From a virus: 58,223 nucleotides of DNA. Made by a program: the position numbers and the translations under genes. The stretch lies in the IMG/VR virus record IMGVR_UViG_3300042429_001477, positions 1 through 58,223 of that record; one strand, 5' to 3'. Position 1 is the first letter of the stretch, and each line of letters opens with the position of its first letter. Below are positions 23,559 to 32,260 of the stretch, piece after piece. The notes beneath the pieces are model-generated. The model did no database searches. It worked only from the letters and a program-made list of their open reading frames with translations, and was not told the origin of the DNA.

Positions 23559-25452
23559 TATTGATTTAGGACTCAATGGAGTGGCTGGAGACGGCCTTAT
23601 AAACCTTTCAAGACCTGCCGGCATTAATCAAAACACGACAGGTAGCGGAACTGATGAAAAGACAGCAAAGGTCGAAGGTGAATCTGGAAACCAGATACCC
23701 TTGATCGGTACAAGCTCTTCGTTTAACCCGTTCTATATCTTTAGATATTCAAATTTTGCAGCTGGAGCCAGTGCAAATACTACTGGTAATTATGACTTGG
23801 CAGGACACCGTTTGCTCTATGATACTGCAAGGTACCTTGGAGACTCGGCTGCAAGATTAAGAAATGCGGCTAGGGAAGAAGTTCAGGATCCAACTGCAAC
23901 TAAGATAGTTAAGTGGGCAAACGATCAAGCCGTAAAAGGAGCGAATCATAAAGGGCCACTGTATCCATATCCGTACTCTCTTTCGGATTTTTATCACTGT
24001 AAATGGTACGGTCAGATACCTAACAATCGATTACTGACTCTTAGACGATATCCTATCCCGGTTGAGGATAACTTAGCGGTAGCTGCTGAGAAGCTTCCAT
24101 TGGTACCTATTGCACAAGCTGTTACTTGGTGGGGCGAAGGGACTGGCAATACACTAGGTAAGATCTTGGCAATGACTTGGGGGTTTAACTGGACAACGTA
24201 TCCAAAAAAGGGAGAGGAGATTCAAGATGTACAGGGAAACGAAATACAGCTTGAACAAATATTCGATGTGCTTGGTATAAAAACGGAAAATGAGCCGGCT
24301 AGACAATTATTAATTACTGCATTTGCTAACCAGTCAGGAACAAATCCATATGCCTTATCTGGATTCGATAAAGTCCTACAGGAAAACATAAAAAAACAAT
24401 ATGAGGACGGTGCGTATGCTAATCGAATAAGAGGACCACTTAATGTAATAACGGAGACACAACAGAGAGATAGAGGATATACATTTTCTTCAGGTACTGG
24501 CGGTATCGTGTTAACTTTTGAATATAAGTTAAGGACTCTTGGAACTCCAAGACTTAATCCAAAGATAGTGATGTTAGACTTAATTAGTAATTTTCTAAGT
24601 TTAACATATAATAGAGCTAGCTTTTGGGGAGGAGGATATCGTTATTTTCAACAGACTGGTCCATTATTGCCTGGGTTTAATACAGACAGTATGGAGAAAG
24701 GCGATTATGCTAATGCATCTAAGGATCTACTTTCAATGTTGACTCAAATGGTAGCTGGCGGTGGATCAGATCTTAAAGATTTTATAAATAAAGCGATTTC
24801 GGCTGCGGGAAGCAGTGTCACTGATACCCAAGGTATAGAAGACATATTTAAGACTGCTGTTGAGAGTAGAGTCGGACAAAATTTACTTGCATCTAGACTG
24901 GGCGCACTTCACCAGACCCCACTAGTGATGAGGGCACTGGCTGACGGTAGAGCAGTTGGCGAGTGGCACCTAATGGTAGGAAATCCAATGGATCCAGCTG
25001 CCGTGATAGGTAACTTAATCCTAAAGAGTACCTCCATTGATTTTGGAGAAGAGTTAGGAGCAGATGACTTTCCAACTGAAGTAAAATTTACAGTCACATT
25101 GGACCACGGTAGACCTAGAGCAAAGCAAGATATCGAATCAATTTTTAATCATGGAGGAGGAGACATGTTCTTTACTGCATTAGAACCGCCAGCAAGTACT
25201 AGAAATTCATTTGGAGAATATAATAGTCAGAGGGCACTGGACACTAATGGAACATTGCCTACTGCAACAAATGGAGCAGCCGCTGCCCAGCGATCACAAT
25301 CAACTGCTACATTATCAGATAATGGAGCGACAGCTAACGCGGAAAACTTAGCAAACTATTTTAAAAAAGATGTTGAAAGAAGATACGGAGACGGATTCGC
25401 CAAGTCACCTATACTTACAGACTATTTCTTAAAACTATATACAAACGATTAA
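23551..25452 (+). CDS. Large tail/baseplate structural protein
   Basis: A 633-residue protein, first of a tight run of tail genes. The N-terminal 60 residues are Gly/Asn-rich, and the middle has many aromatics (YPYPYSLSDFYHCKWYG near 148). The C-terminal region GEWHLMVGNPMDPAAVIGNL (near 470) followed by DFPTEVKFTVTLDHGR has the feel of a tail-tube-like beta domain. No T4 number can be assigned. Position before the LysM-like, gp27-like and gp5-like genes suggests a baseplate or tube-initiator role. Confidence 0.65.
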   Translation: MGFIDLGLNGVAGDGLINLSRPAGINQNTTGSGTDEKTAKVEGESGNQIPLIGTSSSFNPFYIFRYSNFAAGASANTTGNYDLAGHRLLYDTARYLGDSAARLRNAAREEVQDPTATKIVKWANDQAVKGANHKGPLYPYPYSLSDFYHCKWYGQIPNNRLLTLRRYPIPVEDNLAVAAEKLPLVPIAQAVTWWGEGTGNTLGKILAMTWGFNWTTYPKKGEEIQDVQGNEIQLEQIFDVLGIKTENEPARQLLITAFANQSGTNPYALSGFDKVLQENIKKQYEDGAYANRIRGPLNVITETQQRDRGYTFSSGTGGIVLTFEYKLRTLGTPRLNPKIVMLDLISNFLSLTYNRASFWGGGYRYFQQTGPLLPGFNTDSMEKGDYANASKDLLSMLTQMVAGGGSDLKDFINKAISAAGSSVTDTQGIEDIFKTAVESRVGQNLLASRLGALHQTPLVMRALADGRAVGEWHLMVGNPMDPAAVIGNLILKSTSIDFGEELGADDFPTEVKFTVTLDHGRPRAKQDIESIFNHGGGDMFFTALEPPASTRNSFGEYNSQRALDTNGTLPTATNGAAAAQRSQSTATLSDNGATANAENLANYFKKDVERRYGDGFAKSPILTDYFLKLYTND

Positions 25453-25454
25453 TC

Positions 25455-26039
25455 ATGTTAACTACTAAGCTATTAAGAGTAAAAAAGTTTTTTACAAATG
25501 CATTTGGAGAGTCAGTAATAGACTTGACAAGCTCTACATTTAGTTTTGGAGAGGCAACTGGTCCAGCTGGACCAGTCGTAATTTCAGAATTTGAAAACAT
25601 GCGACCTGACCTAGTGTCTGATCGTGTTCTTGGATCACAGGAATATTGGGAAGCGTTACTTAAATTTAATGGAATATCTAATCCGTTTTCGATTGAACAA
25701 GGTGAAATAATACTTGTTCCAGGAATCAGTGAGATCTCAAAACTGATAGTCCCTCCAAAGAGTATTTTAGAAAAGGGGACTGAGCCTACTAAAAAGAACG
25801 AAGATGCGGTGATTAGACCCAAGACTGCAAAAGACCAACAAAGATTACAGTCAATTAGGAGCAAGGTGCCCGAAGTAGTACCGCCTAATGTTAACCTGAG
25901 TGGTGTAAAAAACGTTAAGGTCGTAGAAGGAAGAGTAATCTTAGGAGGAGACATGACGCAGACCAGTGCAACAAATACTAATCAAGCAGCGGCTAGAAGT
26001 AGGATACAGGATCAGTTAAAAAACGGGAATAATTTTTAA
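25455..26039 (+). CDS. LysM-like baseplate protein, gp53-like
   Basis: A 194-residue protein. RPDLVSDRVLGSQEYWEALL (near 52) followed by KFNGISNPFSIEQGEIILVPG is a LysM-like module as found in T4 gp53 and in the LysM baseplate proteins of contractile tails. The remainder is a polar, probably flexible C-terminus. It lies 2 nt after the previous gene and 2 nt before the hub gene. I favour a baseplate wedge or hub connector. Confidence 0.65.
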   Translation: MLTTKLLRVKKFFTNAFGESVIDLTSSTFSFGEATGPAGPVVISEFENMRPDLVSDRVLGSQEYWEALLKFNGISNPFSIEQGEIILVPGISEISKLIVPPKSILEKGTEPTKKNEDAVIRPKTAKDQQRLQSIRSKVPEVVPPNVNLSGVKNVKVVEGRVILGGDMTQTSATNTNQAAARSRIQDQLKNGNNF

Positions 26040-26041
26040 AG

Positions 26042-27556
26042 ATGGGATTTAATCAAGTCATAAAGACTCATATTCAGCCGTCAATTAAACTAATAACACT
26101 TGACGATTTTGACAATTCTGCTGAGAGTACAACTGGGTCGATCACTAGAAAAAACAAGGGCAGAGCAGACTTTAGTCAGCTCGCAGGTTCGATTAAACCG
26201 TTTGTTAAGTTGGCTGGACAGGTAATCACTGATATTGAGTATTTAACTATCGACGAGTCTAGCTTTATTCCAAAGCTTGATCTAACATTTACGGACCCTT
26301 CTGGAGAATTTTCAGGTAATTATTTTCCAAAAAGAAATTTGATGGTGAGTGTATTTATAAACAGTGGAAATGACAAGCTTAAACCAGTAAAATCGGACTA
26401 CTTAATCACTAAAGTAAAATCTATTCCTATTACTAACAGAGGAACAGGTATTAATATTAGTCAGGGAACAATTTACATGATTAGGGCTGAGTTGTTTGTG
26501 CCTCGACTCTACAATAATGTCTCCAAAAGCTATCCTAATATAACATCAGTAGATGCAATAAAAGCGATATGTTCTGAATTAGGACTGGGTTACGCCCAAA
26601 ACGAATTCACGCCAGCTGACTCTATGACCTGGATAAATTATAATACAAGTCCACTAAACTTCCTAAGAGAAATAACTAACTATGTGTATCAGGACGATGA
26701 GTCATTTTTTACAGGGTTTATCAGCAAGGAACTGATCTTTAACTTAATTAACGTAAATGAACAATTGATAAAAAACGAGGTAGATGACACTTTTTCAAGT
26801 AATTCTAATCCACTTTCGTTAGGCGTAACCCAAACTCAAAAAAACGATCCAGCAAATGCAGCATTTGCAGAAGAGGTAGTGGTTAATTTTTTGACTAATC
26901 TAAGAAAAAACATTAATAAACCCAATTACATATATGAAGCTAACTTAATATCTGATCAAGGTGCAGTACTTAAACAGGACGGATATAAGAAAAAGATTTA
27001 TTATTACGATCATTTTGAGCCAGTTGAAACGGATGACAATGGACAGCCAAATAAGTTTAAACAGTTCTTTGTTGCGCCAAATAATGCACCAGACCTACCC
27101 GAATCAACTATGTTGATTCCAGACGATGAGGGAATGGATGAGATCGGTAATAAAAAATGGATGAATATTAATTACGGCAACACTCACGAACACTGGAATG
27201 CAGCTCGGGTGTTTAACTCACACAACTTAAAGGAACTAGAAAAGATAAAACTTAGAGTCTTACTTAAGGGAGTAAACTTTCAGGTGATACGAGGAATGGT
27301 TATACCTGTCCTAATGACTCTTTCGCTTGGAGAAAAGATTCGTAAAGAGAGCGATCCAAATGGAGATACGCCGATCGACCTATCAAGTAATACATTTGAG
27401 GGAGAAACACTCGATTCTGAACTTACTGGCTGGTACTATGTAAAAGAGGCAAAGTACACATTTGATCCGACTGATCCTCACATATTCTATACTGAACTTA
27501 TTCTAGCTAGAAGAGAATGGGTGCCTAATAAAATAATCTTTACCGCAAATGCATAA
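26042..27556 (+). CDS. Baseplate hub protein, gp27/gpD-like
   Basis: A 504-residue protein with the layout of phage hub proteins (T4 gp27, Mu gp44, P2 gpD). An early beta segment (FIPKLDLTFTDPSGEF near 77) is followed by SVDAIKAICSELGLGY (near 178) and NTSPLNFLREITNYVYQDDE (near 202), the characteristic hub domain, then FFTGFISKELIFN. A C-terminal tube-like domain ends in YTELILARREWV. It is followed by the gp5-like OB-fold gene one gene later, which supports the call. Confidence 0.7.
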   Translation: MGFNQVIKTHIQPSIKLITLDDFDNSAESTTGSITRKNKGRADFSQLAGSIKPFVKLAGQVITDIEYLTIDESSFIPKLDLTFTDPSGEFSGNYFPKRNLMVSVFINSGNDKLKPVKSDYLITKVKSIPITNRGTGINISQGTIYMIRAELFVPRLYNNVSKSYPNITSVDAIKAICSELGLGYAQNEFTPADSMTWINYNTSPLNFLREITNYVYQDDESFFTGFISKELIFNLINVNEQLIKNEVDDTFSSNSNPLSLGVTQTQKNDPANAAFAEEVVVNFLTNLRKNINKPNYIYEANLISDQGAVLKQDGYKKKIYYYDHFEPVETDDNGQPNKFKQFFVAPNNAPDLPESTMLIPDDEGMDEIGNKKWMNINYGNTHEHWNAARVFNSHNLKELEKIKLRVLLKGVNFQVIRGMVIPVLMTLSLGEKIRKESDPNGDTPIDLSSNTFEGETLDSELTGWYYVKEAKYTFDPTDPHIFYTELILARREWVPNKIIFTANA

Positions 27557-28829
27557 TTTCTATGGAGTACGAAATAAAGTTGATAACTTTAGAAAAGGTC
27601 TATTTTTAGACCCATATGATCAGCCGACCTACTTGACCTTTGCAATAGATTTTAAGTTTGAGAGCATCCCTGAAGATGGTATAACTGGAACAAACACGAC
27701 GATTGACCCATTATGGAAAAGCCCGCTCTTTGAAAAGGGATCAGAAGAAAATTATAATAGTGCCCAAACATATTTAGGTTCGATCGGTTATAAGGACCGA
27801 GAGGAACGAATCGCAAAATTCAAGTCTATACTTGAGTACCTGACCTTTAATGCGCCATGGTATTTTCAGTCAATCTCAGGCCTGGACAAGATGTGGGAGG
27901 TAGCGACTAACATGAGCGATGCACGTAAGAGCAAATCGGCAACTATTACTATTGATACGATGGAAGCGATTGACTTAAGAATAACACAATTAGCAAATCT
28001 ATATAGATCATCAATATACGATACTGTATACATGAGAGAGCTAGTACCAGACAACTTGAGATGGTTCTGCATGGACGTGTATATAGCAGAGGCCAGAAAT
28101 ATTAGGTATAATCCAGCAGGACAATTTAGTAATGTTGCCAGTGCAATAGGCATAGACACAAGCGGAATAAATCGATTCTTGACTAATGCTGGTTCTGCTG
28201 CTAGTTCACTATTAGGCAATCGTGAGCTGGACCAGAGCAGCCCGTTAAAGCAGTTTGGTTTCGTAAAGTTTAAGTGTAGGCAGTGCGAGTTTGACTTTTC
28301 AGGCAGCTTTCCAGGAGGTCAAAAGCTTGATGTTTCGATGGAGACGACTGCTAAACCTACCGCAAATAGCTTCAAGATCAATGTCGGTTATTTTGAGGAG
28401 GAGAGTGAGTATAATGACTCTACTAAAATAACTGAAGATCCAGCGACTAGTTCAATTCGTAATCCATGGAACGCTCGAAACACGGCAGCTAATCTTCAGA
28501 CTAGAATAGAAGGAGCATCTGATTTGCCTTTTGTTGGAGGATTCGTGGATAATGCAAGACAGTATTCTCAAGACCGACTTCAAACGATTGGAGGACTTGT
28601 GAATCCCGCGCTTCGTGCTGCATTTAACTCATCCGGAATTAGGAGCATTGGGGATCTATATGCTGGTAACAATCCATTTACTGACGGCGAAGGAAAGACA
28701 ATCAGCGGCAATTTTCCAAGAAACGACAGTTCAATCGCGAGCAGGGCTCAAGCATTATTAAATAACTCAATTTACCCAGATAAGTTTCCAAATAATGATG
28801 GTGACCGAAACCTGGGCAGAATCTACTAA
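27549..28829 (+). CDS. Tail/baseplate structural protein
   Basis: A 426-residue protein overlapping the hub gene by 8 nt. It contains WFCMDVYIAEARN (near 177) and a FKCRQCEFDFSGSFPGGQ strand pair (near 238), reminiscent of tube-like beta sandwiches, and a low-complexity Asn/Arg/Gly C-terminus. No T4 counterpart is recognised. The central helical part (70-170) is well conserved in character. Role in the baseplate or tube inferred from the operon. Confidence 0.6.
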   Translation: MHNFYGVRNKVDNFRKGLFLDPYDQPTYLTFAIDFKFESIPEDGITGTNTTIDPLWKSPLFEKGSEENYNSAQTYLGSIGYKDREERIAKFKSILEYLTFNAPWYFQSISGLDKMWEVATNMSDARKSKSATITIDTMEAIDLRITQLANLYRSSIYDTVYMRELVPDNLRWFCMDVYIAEARNIRYNPAGQFSNVASAIGIDTSGINRFLTNAGSAASSLLGNRELDQSSPLKQFGFVKFKCRQCEFDFSGSFPGGQKLDVSMETTAKPTANSFKINVGYFEEESEYNDSTKITEDPATSSIRNPWNARNTAANLQTRIEGASDLPFVGGFVDNARQYSQDRLQTIGGLVNPALRAAFNSSGIRSIGDLYAGNNPFTDGEGKTISGNFPRNDSSIASRAQALLNNSIYPDKFPNNDGDRNLGRIY

Positions 28830-28840
28830 TATAATACTAT

Positions 28841-29521
28841 ATGATGTTAGACCGTAATCACGACATATCAAACAGGGACATAAACGACCTATTGGATAAG
28901 CAATTCTTAGGAGTTGTCGAGCTCATAGACGACCCTAGAAAGGAAGGTCGAGCCAGGGTTAGAGTATATAGCATCCATGACGATCTGCCCGCTGAGGATA
29001 TACCATGGGCATATCCTAAAAACAAGAGTCTGTTCTTTGGACAAGGAGGCAAGGCCGGTTCAATCTCTATACCTAAAGTAGGAAGTATTGTTGCCGTTAG
29101 ATTTGACAATGGTAATCCATACTCACCAGAATATTTTGCAATCCACGAATTAGCACAAGATATCAAGGATGAGTTGAATACTGAGTATGATGGAAGCCAT
29201 ATCATTCTATTCGATGGAGACCAGGAGTTAAAGCTGTGGTTTACCGTAGGCAAAGGGCTAACTATCTCAGTAAAGGGCGCAAGTATTAACTTAGCACCGG
29301 ATAACCTAATAACAATCAAGACTGATAATAAGGTGGTAGTTGATTCACCTAATATCGAATTAGGGTCACCAGACATTCCAAGCATATCAGAATATCTATT
29401 AAAGGGGGAGACTTTTCTTAACATGTTTAATACTCATGTACACCCATCATCTGGCACTCCACCGCTAACTCCGATACTTCCAGACAGTGGAGTAATAAGC
29501 GGAACCACAAAAACTAAATAA
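28841..29521 (+). CDS. 5: Baseplate spike protein with gp5-like OB fold
   Basis: A 226-residue protein whose N-terminal part is the OB-fold of the gp5/VgrG spike: FLGVVELIDDPRKEGRARVR, then PWAYPKNKSLFFGQGG, then IPKVGSIVAVRFDNGNPYSP. A short beta-repeat region (LTISVKGASINLAPDNLITI) follows, as in spike helices. The C-terminus has THVHPS. The lysozyme domain of T4 gp5 is absent, so wall digestion during infection must come from another protein. Sits directly after hub-type genes. Confidence 0.8.
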   Translation: MMLDRNHDISNRDINDLLDKQFLGVVELIDDPRKEGRARVRVYSIHDDLPAEDIPWAYPKNKSLFFGQGGKAGSISIPKVGSIVAVRFDNGNPYSPEYFAIHELAQDIKDELNTEYDGSHIILFDGDQELKLWFTVGKGLTISVKGASINLAPDNLITIKTDNKVVVDSPNIELGSPDIPSISEYLLKGETFLNMFNTHVHPSSGTPPLTPILPDSGVISGTTKTK

Positions 29522-29523
29522 AG

Positions 29524-30105
29524 ATGGCACTAGAAGATCAAGCAAAAGCAGTAACTAAATTAGGATCACTAGGAACAGATATTCCTGGATTAGACGCAGA
29601 TAGCGTGATTGAAAACCTGATCAAAAGGGACGAGAATCTTGGTAAATACTTAACAATGATTGATAATGCAAAAGCAGAAAAGGTATATCGCGGAATGTCT
29701 GAAGAAGAGGCAGAGGTGTCAGCTGAAGAGTCAAAGAAAAAAGTACTTGAAGAGATAAAAAAGAATCTTAAACCTGCAGTCGAGGAAGATATTATTAAGA
29801 TGAAACAGGAATACAAGACAGCAAAGGAAGCACTTGACTCGATTCCGACTGAGACTCAAGCAACTGTCGCGACTGCTGCGTTACCTGCTGCACTTCATCC
29901 AGCAGTACCAAATCCAGCATATACTCTAGGCATTGCATTACAGACAAAAAAGAATCTACTTAAGACTCTTAATATAGTCCTGTCATCTCTAACCACTGTA
30001 ATAACACTGGCTAATAAATTAAAGTTTGAGTTGCCACCAGTTGTGTTAACCCTAGTTAGCACCCTAACGATTGTGACAACAGGCCTCTCACTTATTCCAG
30101 GTTAA
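29524..30105 (+). CDS. Baseplate-run hypothetical protein with hydrophobic C-terminus
   Basis: A 193-residue protein starting 2 nt after the spike gene. The N-terminal two thirds are a charged helix region (EEEAEVSAEESKKKVLEEIKK near 65). The last 60 residues are hydrophobic (LNIVLSSLTTVITLANKL and VVLTLVSTLTIVTTGLSLIPG), which could be one or two membrane segments or a buried helix pair. No family assigned. A membrane-interacting tail component is possible. Its 3' end overlaps the convergent gene by 14 nt. Confidence 0.6.
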   Translation: MALEDQAKAVTKLGSLGTDIPGLDADSVIENLIKRDENLGKYLTMIDNAKAEKVYRGMSEEEAEVSAEESKKKVLEEIKKNLKPAVEEDIIKMKQEYKTAKEALDSIPTETQATVATAALPAALHPAVPNPAYTLGIALQTKKNLLKTLNIVLSSLTTVITLANKLKFELPPVVLTLVSTLTIVTTGLSLIPG

Positions 30106-30379
30106 TCCCATTATCAAACTTATATTTTTCCCAATCTTGCTTATTCATTAGGTCAGGAAAGCGCTCTCCTCCATTACAGGATTCTTTGACATATAGCTTG
30201 CCTGGTATATCACAGCCGCAATATACACAATATTCTAGCCTTACGCACTCGTCTTTACAAATCATTGCACGATAGGCGACCTGTTCCTTTTCGTGTTCAG
30301 GCAGAAGATACATCTTGTCCCCAAGCATCTTGAGGTTACCTTCAATGTAGTGCTTAATATTTTTTAGAGTTATTTTCAT
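30092..30379 (-). CDS. Small cysteine-rich protein
   Basis: A 95-residue protein with ICKDECVRLEYCVYCGCDIP then GKLYVKESCNGGERFPDLM: six cysteines in a metal-knuckle-like pattern. Proteins of this type are widespread in phages but have no known function to me. It overlaps the NeuB-like gene by 4 nt, so the two are translated together. Confidence 0.65.
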   Translation of the reverse strand: MKITLKNIKHYIEGNLKMLGDKMYLLPEHEKEQVAYRAMICKDECVRLEYCVYCGCDIPGKLYVKESCNGGERFPDLMNKQDWEKYKFDNGINLE

Positions 30380-31140
30380 TGTTTCATCATTTTTTTTTCG
30401 ACTTTAGTTATCTTACGTGCTTCATATCCTCCTCTAGCAGCATTAATTAATTTTATGTGATTTACTACATCGATTAGCTGATCAAAGCGCCAAGCATCCT
30501 CTAATAGGTGGGTTTCGTTGAATTCATTGATGCTAAAAGTGGACTCTAGAAAGGTTGCGCCAAGCATCGAAGCACCTAATAAGAGTATGTCCGGCGTCAT
30601 GAAGGAGTTATTCTTAAAACCTATTGAGTACTTTTTTTCAAATTCGATTGAGATAGCTTGAAGGTATTTTATGTAGTCAAGTCGAGGTTCCCCAAAAGAG
30701 TGATGGACTACCATATCTGGCTGAGATGCCTCGATCGCTCGGTCGATCTCACGTTGAGAGTTGCCGCCAGTATAGAGAACAAGATAATCTGAACAGTCCC
30801 GAGCATGTGCAAGAAGGGTAAAATCCTTTAATCGAGCTTCAGAAATTCCCAACATAAAGCCTGTACCTCCGTTTGGAAGCTTAGAATAGTATGGACGAGC
30901 TAAGTCTACATCACGAATAGAGGAGACTACTGGAAACCATGAAATTTCTCGTTCTCTACACTCTAAATCAATTTCATCGTATTCTAAAGGCGAAGTGATG
31001 CTGCTCTTAGCCGGATCGAGCGCCAAATAATTGATTATGCCAGGATTAAATGATCGGATCACATTTTTTATCCTGATCAAATTATTTGCGGTGTCCTGAT
31101 TAGTCCAATCTATTGATAAACATATTTTTGCTTTTTCCAT
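30376..31140 (-). CDS. NeuB-like TIM-barrel protein
   Basis: A 254-residue protein with a TIM-barrel-like strand pattern. Two parts recall sialic/pseudaminic acid synthases (NeuB family): GGNSQREIDRAIEA followed by VHHSF, and GFKNNSFMTPDILLLGASML followed by GATFLESTF, compared with the family's GYSDHT...ALGA..IEKHF. Key family residues are only partly kept, so activity is uncertain. If real, it would make or alter a nonulosonic acid-type sugar. It lies divergently from the dnaJ gene. Confidence 0.45.
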   Translation of the reverse strand: MEKAKICLSIDWTNQDTANNLIRIKNVIRSFNPGIINYLALDPAKSSITSPLEYDEIDLECREREISWFPVVSSIRDVDLARPYYSKLPNGGTGFMLGISEARLKDFTLLAHARDCSDYLVLYTGGNSQREIDRAIEASQPDMVVHHSFGEPRLDYIKYLQAISIEFEKKYSIGFKNNSFMTPDILLLGASMLGATFLESTFSINEFNETHLLEDAWRFDQLIDVVNHIKLINAARGGYEARKITKVEKKMMKQ

Positions 31141-31204
31141 TAGAACCTTTTCTTTTTTTCTTATACAATATAGATTAGATCTAGTTTAGAAAAAATCCCA
31201 ATTA

Positions 31205-32212
31205 ATGGATCACTATGCAAATTTAGGAGTTCCCAAGACTGCTACCCAAGAAGAGATAAAAAAAGCATATCGAAAGCTTGCAGTAAAGTATCACCCAGAC
31301 AAGACTAATGGTAACAAGGAGTCGGAAGAGCTTTTTAAAAAGATTTCAGACTCATATACTGTGCTCTCAGATGAAAGGAAGAGGGAAGAGTATGATAAAA
31401 AATCTAGAGTAAATTCTAACTGGTCTTCAGGATATGAGAGCACGGGTTTTGGATTTGACGATTTTGTGAGAAATTTTGCGGATGCCGACTTTAGAAGAAG
31501 ATCGAGTGATCGCGCAAGAAAGACACAGGGACGCACTCATCCAACTCCACCTAAAACCGAACATCTTAATATTTATGTACACGATAAAATAGATTTAAAG
31601 GACGCGATTTTAGGTAAAAAGATCGAGATAAGTTTTAGTAGAGAAAAAATAAATTATACTGGCAAGGCAGGTAACACGTTAACCTTTGATAAGATCGATG
31701 AGGAGAAAGAGATTAACATTAGTATCGACCTTAGAAAAAAATACATTGCGATTAAACGTGATACTGGAGCATACATAATATCTGCTAGGGTACCTGGTCT
31801 AGGAAATGAGGATGTAATCACACAGTTAAACATATGGGGAGAGATTGAACAGGTTCCTCTGATGGGAGACTTGCATGTGACACTGGAACTAATTATGCCT
31901 GAAAACATTAGGATCGAGGATAACTGCGTGATACAAACAGTCGATATATCTTTATCAAAATTACTCTTTAATGAGACCAAGATCAAGATAGAGACGATTG
32001 TCGACAAAAAATACGAAGTTGACTTTAATGGTCCGAAATCTGCATCTAATCTTAAGTTTTCAATACCTAATGAAGGACTGGTTGATGGCCAAGGTAAGAT
32101 CGGAGAATACCTAGTAAAATTTAACGTGACCTTGCCTCAGGTTGAAGAGTTACCAAATAAGGATTTAGTAAAATTAAAGTCGATATTATTAAATTGCGAA
32201 AATAAAACTTAA
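31205..32212 (+). CDS. DnaJ (Hsp40) co-chaperone
   Basis: A 335-residue J-domain protein. The J domain (residues 1-65) has the full HPD motif (30-32) that activates Hsp70, followed by a short Gly/Phe-rich linker (about 75-90). The C-terminal half resembles the DnaJ/CbpA substrate-binding domains ([18 protein letters not shown]). The zinc fingers of type I DnaJ are missing, so it is CbpA-like. It lies immediately upstream of the protease-scaffold and capsid genes, where T4 uses its own gp31 and gp40 assembly helpers. I infer a role in capsid protein folding. Confidence 0.88.
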   Translation: MDHYANLGVPKTATQEEIKKAYRKLAVKYHPDKTNGNKESEELFKKISDSYTVLSDERKREEYDKKSRVNSNWSSGYESTGFGFDDFVRNFADADFRRRSSDRARKTQGRTHPTPPKTEHLNIYVHDKIDLKDAILGKKIEISFSREKINYTGKAGNTLTFDKIDEEKEINISIDLRKKYIAIKRDTGAYIISARVPGLGNEDVITQLNIWGEIEQVPLMGDLHVTLELIMPENIRIEDNCVIQTVDISLSKLLFNETKIKIETIVDKKYEVDFNGPKSASNLKFSIPNEGLVDGQGKIGEYLVKFNVTLPQVEELPNKDLVKLKSILLNCENKT

Positions 32213-32222
32213 AAAGTTTAAA

Positions 32223-32260
32223 GAAGCCCTTAATAAATAATAAAAAATATTTTGGGCTTT
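32223..32260 (+). promoter_or_regulatory. Inverted repeat that would mask the protease start
   Basis: GAAGCCC (32223-32229) pairs with GGGCTTT (32254-32260, one G-U pair), which covers the first bases of the TTG start at 32259. The late promoter lies in the loop. RNA from upstream would fold; RNA from the late promoter lacks the 5' arm. Confidence 0.6.
32233..32246 (+). promoter_or_regulatory. T4-type late promoter
   Basis: ATAAATAATAAAAA, 12 nt before the TTG at 32259. The spacing supports that start. Likely the main promoter of the protease-scaffold and capsid genes. Confidence 0.75.

Noticed and set aside
28841-29521. Lysozyme domain in the gp5-like spike
   Set aside because: The protein is only 226 residues and no lysozyme motif is present.
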